64,000 nt of DNA from Pseudorasbora parva (taxonomy: Eukaryota; Chordata; Actinopteri; Cypriniformes; Gobionidae): positions 31,626,547-31,690,546 of the forward strand of contig NC_090182.1 of assembly GCF_024679245.1 (NCBI RefSeq), given 5' to 3'. Shown in pieces: positions 58,255-64,000 of this stretch. The position numbers and the translations under genes were made by a program. A model generated the notes under the pieces. That model saw only the letters and a program-made list of their open reading frames with translations. It was not told the DNA's origin and ran no database searches. How positions within the stretch are numbered: the first letter of the stretch is position 1; every line of letters begins with the position of its first letter.

Positions 58255-61200
58255 ATGGCAAGAGAAAGAAGCCCATCTTTGTGGCTTCACACTCAACCAA
58301 GTGTAACTCGTAAAATGCCGATGTGTCACAGAATACTATTACTTTTATGGCTCCTCCACTTTTCTTCCGTATATTCCGATATAACGGACGGGAATGCGGA
58401 GCACTTGAAACGGGAGCACTCGCTCATTAAACCATATCAGGGTGAGTAACGTTAGCAGCTGTAGCTAGTGTTGTGGTTTATTGACGTCATTTAGCCTAAT
58501 CATTGACATGTTTTAAGCTTTCTCTTACATTGAGTTAGGATGTCACCTTTTTTGTAATGTCATGGTTCATGTATTTTATTGGGAACATGTACCACACATG
58601 GATATAAGTAGTTTACTGTGGAGTCTTTACAGGAACACAACTTAGTGTAAACAAAACTAGTCAGCATTTATTTGAACAGGTGAGGAATCTTGTAAAGGAA
58701 TCTGTCTTCACACGCAGATCATGCAAAATTGTCAAAACGCTATTTAATTTGCTAGTTCTTGCAAATGTGTTAATGAATTTAATAAAAATGCACGTTTACA
58801 TCACAAGTTTGTGCAAAACTTGATGATCTCCATAATGATGTGAGAAGGAGGTTGTCCAGAGAGCATTTTGTGCTTCAGTGAAAACAAAAACATCATCTTA
58901 CAAATGTAAAATATTTCATATTAATTTTATGTTACAAAATTGAGAGTATTACCAAGTGTACTGTACAAATCATCCCATCACATTTAGGGTAATAAAAAAA
59001 AGCTGGCAGAAATGTGTAGTAAAAACTACTGTGATGTTTCCAGTATTGTAGAATGTAAGTAACAATGTTTAGATACCAGTCTAATTGAACTAACAAAATC
59101 TGCTTTGTACCTTGAAATGTACTGACAGCTACCGTGATGCTACAGGTTTTTATGGATGCTTCTTTTTCAGCCACAACCTATTTATCACACAATTGTGAGT
59201 TTACATCTATAAACGTGCAATTGCGATATCTGACCATAAAGTCAACTCAATATAACTCAATGTTGCTTCCATAGGTTTTAAATCACCTGAATGTTTTTAA
59301 GATTTTATATCTTTTGTCAATTTCAAATATTTTATATAGTAGTTTATATTTTATGGATTGAGATTTGTGTTTGCCATGTATAGCCTCAATGCTAACATGG
59401 CGTAAATAATTTAAGAAACAAACAAATACATGTTTCAATAGGAATCCACACAATGAATCACAGTTCATGATAAGTGGCCTGTTCATAAAATATGGTGAAT
59501 ACTTTTATGAAGATGGTGCACAGCCATGAACACAAAACTCCATCAGAGTAACACACATGTAGCTAAAATAATGAAGTGAACATTAAATAACACAAAATGT
59601 AACACAAAAAAACACTAATTTACATAAACTAATAACAAAAAGTGAGATTTTTTTGTATTGTTATTATAGTCATATGTTATGTCACAGGGGCTTCTGGGAA
59701 TGGCTTTTTACTATTTTTCACTGTAAAACATACGGTATTTAATCATTTTTAACAAGATCACTGCTAACTTGCAGTTCTGCAATGTATATATATATATTTT
59801 TTTTACAGTGTTTAAATTAAAAGTTCTATATTTTCTTTGTGGTCGCAAGCTTTTGAAGCCCAGTTTATGTGATGTCTAGATTCATGTTTTTGAAAGAATC
59901 TTATTTTGTCGCAATATTATCCTGTTTGACACTGTGAAGCTGCTTTGAAATAAAGTTGATTGATTGATTGATTGATTGATGTTTTTCTCATAATGTTGTG
60001 TTACATGCTTCTGCACTTTACATTTTTGTGACACGTGTGACTGACATTCTAGACACTCAAGTGAATAATCTGTAAATAAATTATATGAATATTCATTTTT
60101 CTGATGGTCAGGTGTTGGAACGAGTCCCTCAAGTCAGTGGGACTTTTGGGGAAGTACTTTAGTAACCAGCCAGTATGTGCGTCTAACTCCGGATGAGAGG
60201 AGCAAACATGGGTCCATCTGGAATACAGTGGTGAGTAAAACTGCACTGTACAGCTAAAAACCTACACCTGGGAATCCCAAACTTGAACATATAAAATATT
60301 TATTGAAGTATCCCTTGAGATTTTAATAATTCAGTAATTTAACCACACATTGTGTGTTCACTGTTATCTGATGGTACTACTGATCACATGACATGCAATT
60401 AAATTGATTAATTTTGGATTATGCCCATATTTACAAGATGTTATTTAAGTCTCAGGTGTCCGTGAAGTTTCAACTTAATACCTCACAGATCATTTATAAA
60501 TCCACGCTGTAAATACCCATTTCTGACTGCAGTCAACAACAGGCTATTTTCGTTCATGTGAATTTTAGTTTAAATGCAAATGGACTGCTGCGTGCCGTCC
60601 CATCTCCACACAGTTCCTGCCTCAATCAGATTACAAGATGTCTTTATCATCAGTGGTTTTTATCATCTATATTGTGATAACTCTCACGGATAGCATAGTT
60701 CTTTCTTCATTAAATTTATTTTTTCCAGCTACATTAGTTTAAACTTCTAATCGATTTTTTGCTGAGTGCACTTTTCTGAAACACACACACAGACAACTGT
60801 CAGATGTCAAGTCTTGTGAGTTACTTCACATTTTTGGTTGTTTAAATGGTCAAGTACACACAGTCTTATTCACCATTGTTGTTTGCAAAAACAAAATAGT
60901 GGCGTTGTGGAATTAAAGGTGTGGTTCAGTGTTTTTTTTTCTAGGCTAGGTTGTGTTTATGGGGCCCAGTATAACATGTCTTAATACTTTTTTTTCCCCT
61001 TTTTTTTAACACCGTTTTTTTCTCATATTTTACTTTTATTCTACACCGCTGTCTCCTTTCCACTCTCCTTTGAACAGCTCGTTTGCTTCCTGCTTCTATG
61101 AAGCCCATTCTTTTTCAAAAAACGCAATGGTGTTATACTGGTTAGATGGCCAAATGTAGTTTCATGTATTTTAATTGGCTGAAGTGCCAAGCACAGGTTG

Positions 61201-64000
61201 TCCGGAAACTCCACAGCCCTTACCATTACTGGCAGAAGTCACACTCTGTGTCCCAATTCGCAAACTATCCATACTAAATAGTACTCAAATAGGATTAGTA
61301 TGTCCCAAATCGTAGTATGTTGAAAAGAGTATTCGAAAGATACCTGGATAGATCGATGTGCGCACTAACGGCTGATATTGCCCACAACCCATTGAGAGTT
61401 GGACAAGGTTTTGATTAAAACTACAAATGTGGAAAAAAGGGTTAAAAAACTACAAACATGACAAATGTGCGAGTCCGTCGGTTAAGTAGAGAGGTTTAGA
61501 TAAAGGGGTTTGAGTGACCAACTATCAGTATTTAACCTCACAAAAAATATTTATTCAGTGTTGTCCACATTATATTTCAACTGCAGCAGCATTGTGAACT
61601 TTTGTAATGACACGTTTGGCCATTAACTTTTAAATGCATCATTATATTTAAACTGCAAACACATGAAGGGAGTCTGCATTAAAGACCCACACATAGCAAA
61701 TCAACGTGCGGCTACATTTCTCTCCGATATGGTAGGAAATTAAACTGAATGTGGAGGATTTGAACTGTGTGATGAATAACAGAGCAGTTTGAACGGTGAC
61801 GGGATAGCGACAAGAGTCCGTTAAAGATGACGAAGTAGTATGTCCCGAAGCTTGCATACTTTTCTGCTACACACTCAAAAGTATGTACTTTTTCTTCGCA
61901 AGAAGAGTACATACTTTTAGGACTTAGTATAAGTAGGTGAATTGGGACGCAGCAACAGTGTTTATGTTAATAGCAAGGGTTTATGATTGATGTCCCCAAC
62001 CTGGGAAGAAGCTCGTTGTAGTCCAAACAGGCCGTTTTTGTAGGCAATAATCTGCCGTAATTTTAAAAGGCAATATCTCGGTCTGCATTGAACTTTCATT
62101 GCTGTAACTTTGCAGATACTGTTTATGCTCAAGCAGCAACATTACACACTAACTAAAGTTAAAAAACTGAAATCACCTTTTTTACTTAAAGACCACCCCT
62201 TTAAGGTGTAGTAATATTTTAATAAGATGCCCTTCCTACATCAGAAGAGGAGCAAAAAACGAGCAGCTCAGATTTTCACGTGATTGCAGAGAAAGGCTTA
62301 ATTAGAATGTGTCTAAATCCACTTTTGCTTGTTTAATGAAGGAAAAAATGGTCGGCGTACCAGGCATGGTCTAAAAGGGTTGTCCCTAGTCTCTTAATGA
62401 GTCATGGGTGCTTTGGTCGTACAATAAACCAATCAGTCTCCAACCCTTTTCAGAGAGGAATCCTTTTTTGTTTATTTTGTTTTCCTGTGTGTGTAATAAG
62501 CACAGTGTATGCGCATACACCTACCTATATATACGCATATTACTAATGTGCCTTTTAAACATCAGTGGCGCAGTCGATTTCAGTTCCACAAAATAGCAAC
62601 GCGCCAACAATGCGCCTGAAAACACCTAGTTTTGAGACCATGGGCAAAAAGATGGCATGAGTGCATTTTCTATTTAAACAACGTGGTACTGGATGTGAAA
62701 ATGATAACTGTGTTGGGCTGAAACTAGCAAAAAACACTTGCCTTGCCTGCAGTCACATTGAGCCGTGTGTATGATAGGACCCCTCGAGCTGGATGTTTAG
62801 AGTCCAGCTCTAAACATTCAATGTTCTATTACATTAAAGATCAAATATGATGGAGCAATAATCTAGACTGGGTCTGCCAGCAATTTGGTTTCACCCTGCA
62901 ACTCAGTCTGGAAACCTGTACATTAATTTCTACTGCTTCTGTTACACTTTTGTGGGAACCAATCACAGACTGGCTTATCCGCCTGGCGCGCTTTTGGCAG
63001 GTTTAACATGATGACAGATAGAGTTACGTTGGGTCGTTGCCCGTTGATCACGCCTCTTGTGGTCGAATTATTTGAAGGACTATCCAATTGACTATCCAAC
63101 AGAGTTATTCGAACACTTCTTGTGCAGTAGAAAATACAGAGCAGACTCTCCAGACCAATGTTCAATTTTAAATTGAGCTTGGTCTGGTGATGAATTTAAG
63201 TTGCAGGACGAAATCAAATTGCCGCAGATCAGGCTTGGTTTACAAAGTCTACTAAAACACAGCATCTTAACAAATGCGAAGCAATGCAATATGAGTAATG
63301 TTTATTTTCTGCCTTTTGTAGCCATGCTATTTGAAGGATTGGGAGATGCATGTGCAGTTTAAAGTTCATGGATCGGGGAAGAAGAATCTCCATGGAGATG
63401 GCTTTGCCATTTGGTACACGAAGGAGAGACTACATGCTGGTAAGTTTGAAAGCTGTGATACTGTGAAGGAAAATTGCAGGTTCAGGTCCTGTTTTAAGCA
63501 CTTTCTCTGACCATTTCCATTGTGCACGTCATGATTTTAAATGTAATGAGTATGCTGTCTATTTGTGTGTGTAGTCCATCTGTGATCCATTTGCAAGTCT
63601 GCTCTTACTTCCCTGCAGTTGATTGTGTCATGCTTTCATTTAGGCCCAGTCTTTGGAAACCAAGACCATTTTGTAGGCCTGGCTATTTTTGTGGATACCT
63701 TCCGTAATGATCTCCAAGGAATGGATGTAAGTGTGCCATACTCATGGGTCCTTCTTTCTCTACAGGCACCGTGTTTGGAAGTAGTGCCAATTTCCATGGG
63801 TTGGCCATTTTTATAGACACATACCCTAACGATGAGGCTCCGGATGTGAGTTGAGAGACGTAAAATATTTGTGTTTTTGTACATTCATTTGAATGAAAGC
63901 TTTGCTTTTTCATGATCAGAAATTGACTTGAGAATAAAATTCAACTATATCTAGATCCAAACTAGCAAATATGTTTTGAGGCTTTAAGAATACTGGACTT
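58255..64000 (+). CDS. lman2: LMAN2/VIP36, L-type lectin cargo receptor (5' part)
   Basis: Visible exons: 58255-58441, 60112-60230, 63322-63439, then alternative exons 63644-63726 or 63766-63845; the gene continues past the window. VIP36 is a type I membrane lectin that binds high-mannose glycans and cycles between ER, Golgi and plasma membrane. The sequence has a signal peptide core (ILLLLWLLHFSSVYS, residues 27-41), the LMAN2 signature DITDGNAEHLKREHSLIKPYQG, then QYVRLTPDERSKHGSIWN and GKKNLHGDGFAIWYTKERL of the lectin domain. The HGDG motif carries the sugar-binding Asp. Two further in-frame ATGs (residues 21 and 23) would give a shorter, more conventional signal peptide, so the start is not certain. 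LMAN2 is favoured over LMAN2L by the DITDGN and SIWN segments. Confidence 0.93.
59910..59985 (-). repeat. Short copy of dispersed repeat with (TTGA)n tail
   Basis: CCTGTTTGACACTGTGAAGC followed by TGCTTTGAAATAAAG ends in a (TTGA)n tail at 59955-59980. It is the same end as in the copies at 32600, 37070 and 53055, but only about 70 bp long. In lman2 intron 1. Confidence 0.75.
60231..63321. other. lman2 intron 2, mainly repeats
   Basis: No exon is supported between 60231 and 63321. An element spans about 61242-61955 (separate entry). Around 62880-63200 there are inverted-like blocks CAGTCTGGAAACCTG and CCAGACCAATGTTC that may be a degraded mobile element, without clear ends. Confidence 0.5.
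61242..61955. mobile_element. Non-autonomous DNA element with CTGYGTCCCAATTC ends
   Basis: The left end CTGTGTCCCAATTCGCAAAC and right end CTTAGTATAAGTAGGTGAAT followed by TGGGACGCAG are inverted copies. Several AGTATGTCCC / AAAGTATGTACT subterminal repeats occur on both sides. A target duplication was not resolved. No transposase. Confidence 0.7.
63644..63726 (+). other. lman2: lman2 alternative exon 4a
   Basis: 83 bp, acceptor TTTAG and donor GTAAGT. It encodes residues 142-169: GPVFGNQDHFVGLAIFVDTF, then RNDLQGMD. The D159-x-F161-x-N163 pattern keeps the calcium-ligand spacing seen in ERGIC-53-type lectins. Its sequence resembles the matching LMAN2L segment (FGNxDxFVGL) more than that of LMAN2. 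It is a competing version of the exon at 63766-63845. Confidence 0.85.
63766..63845 (+). other. lman2: lman2 alternative exon 4b
   Basis: 80 bp, acceptor CTCTACAG and donor GTGAGT. It encodes residues 142-168: GTVFGSSANFHGLAIFIDTY, then PNDEAPD. This is the version matching canonical LMAN2 (FHGLAIFxDTYPND), with D159-x-Y161-x-N163. It enters and leaves in the same phases as exon 4a and lies 39 bp downstream of it. Confidence 0.88.

Overview
The window is vertebrate nuclear DNA, almost certainly from a cyprinid (zebrafish/carp-type) fish. Genes are split into small exons with GT..AG introns, and they encode recognisable vertebrate proteins. The space between exons is filled with fish-type DNA transposons (Tc1/mariner, hAT-like, Harbinger-like and TTAA-target elements) and with microsatellites. 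No bacterial features, CRISPR arrays, rRNA genes or convincing tRNA genes are present. I rebuilt the exons by hand from splice signals and reading-frame continuity. The complete genes close in frame at family-typical lengths, except for one unusual extension in the phospholipase D gene.

Layout: 1-10.7 kb holds transposons with no supported coding gene. smad5 (+) has its coding exons at 11078-23251 and a polyA signal near 23824. 23.9-27.2 kb is intergenic and includes a nested Tc1 relic. syvn1/HRD1 (+) has a 5' noncoding exon near 27.5 kb and coding exons at 29830-39960. gpr137 (-) lies at 41390-45818 and converges on syvn1. 46.6-49.2 kb is intergenic and contains a LINE 3' fragment. A two-HKD phospholipase D of the PLD3/PLD4 group (+) lies at 49754-56793 and carries an unusual ~300-residue N-terminal extension. 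lman2/VIP36 (+) starts at 58255 and runs off the right edge.

The genes do not form a pathway. smad5 is a BMP-receptor-activated transcription factor. syvn1 (ER-associated degradation), the PLD (type II endolysosomal family) and lman2 (ER-Golgi lectin) are all secretory-pathway proteins, and gpr137 is a lysosomal multi-pass protein. Their linkage looks like inherited synteny: the human counterparts of smad5 and lman2 are on 5q, and those of syvn1 and gpr137 are on 11q13.

Most notable observations: (1) lman2 carries two tandem homologous exons separated by only 39 bp, which is the architecture of obligatory mutually exclusive splicing, and the swap would alter a calcium-binding loop of the lectin domain. 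(2) The PLD has a very long acidic, Ser-rich cytosolic extension with a KRVTF (PP1 docking-type) motif, and its start codon is the last codon of exon 1. (3) Several transposons are nested several layers deep, with intact target-site duplications that allow insertion order to be read, above all in smad5 intron 3.
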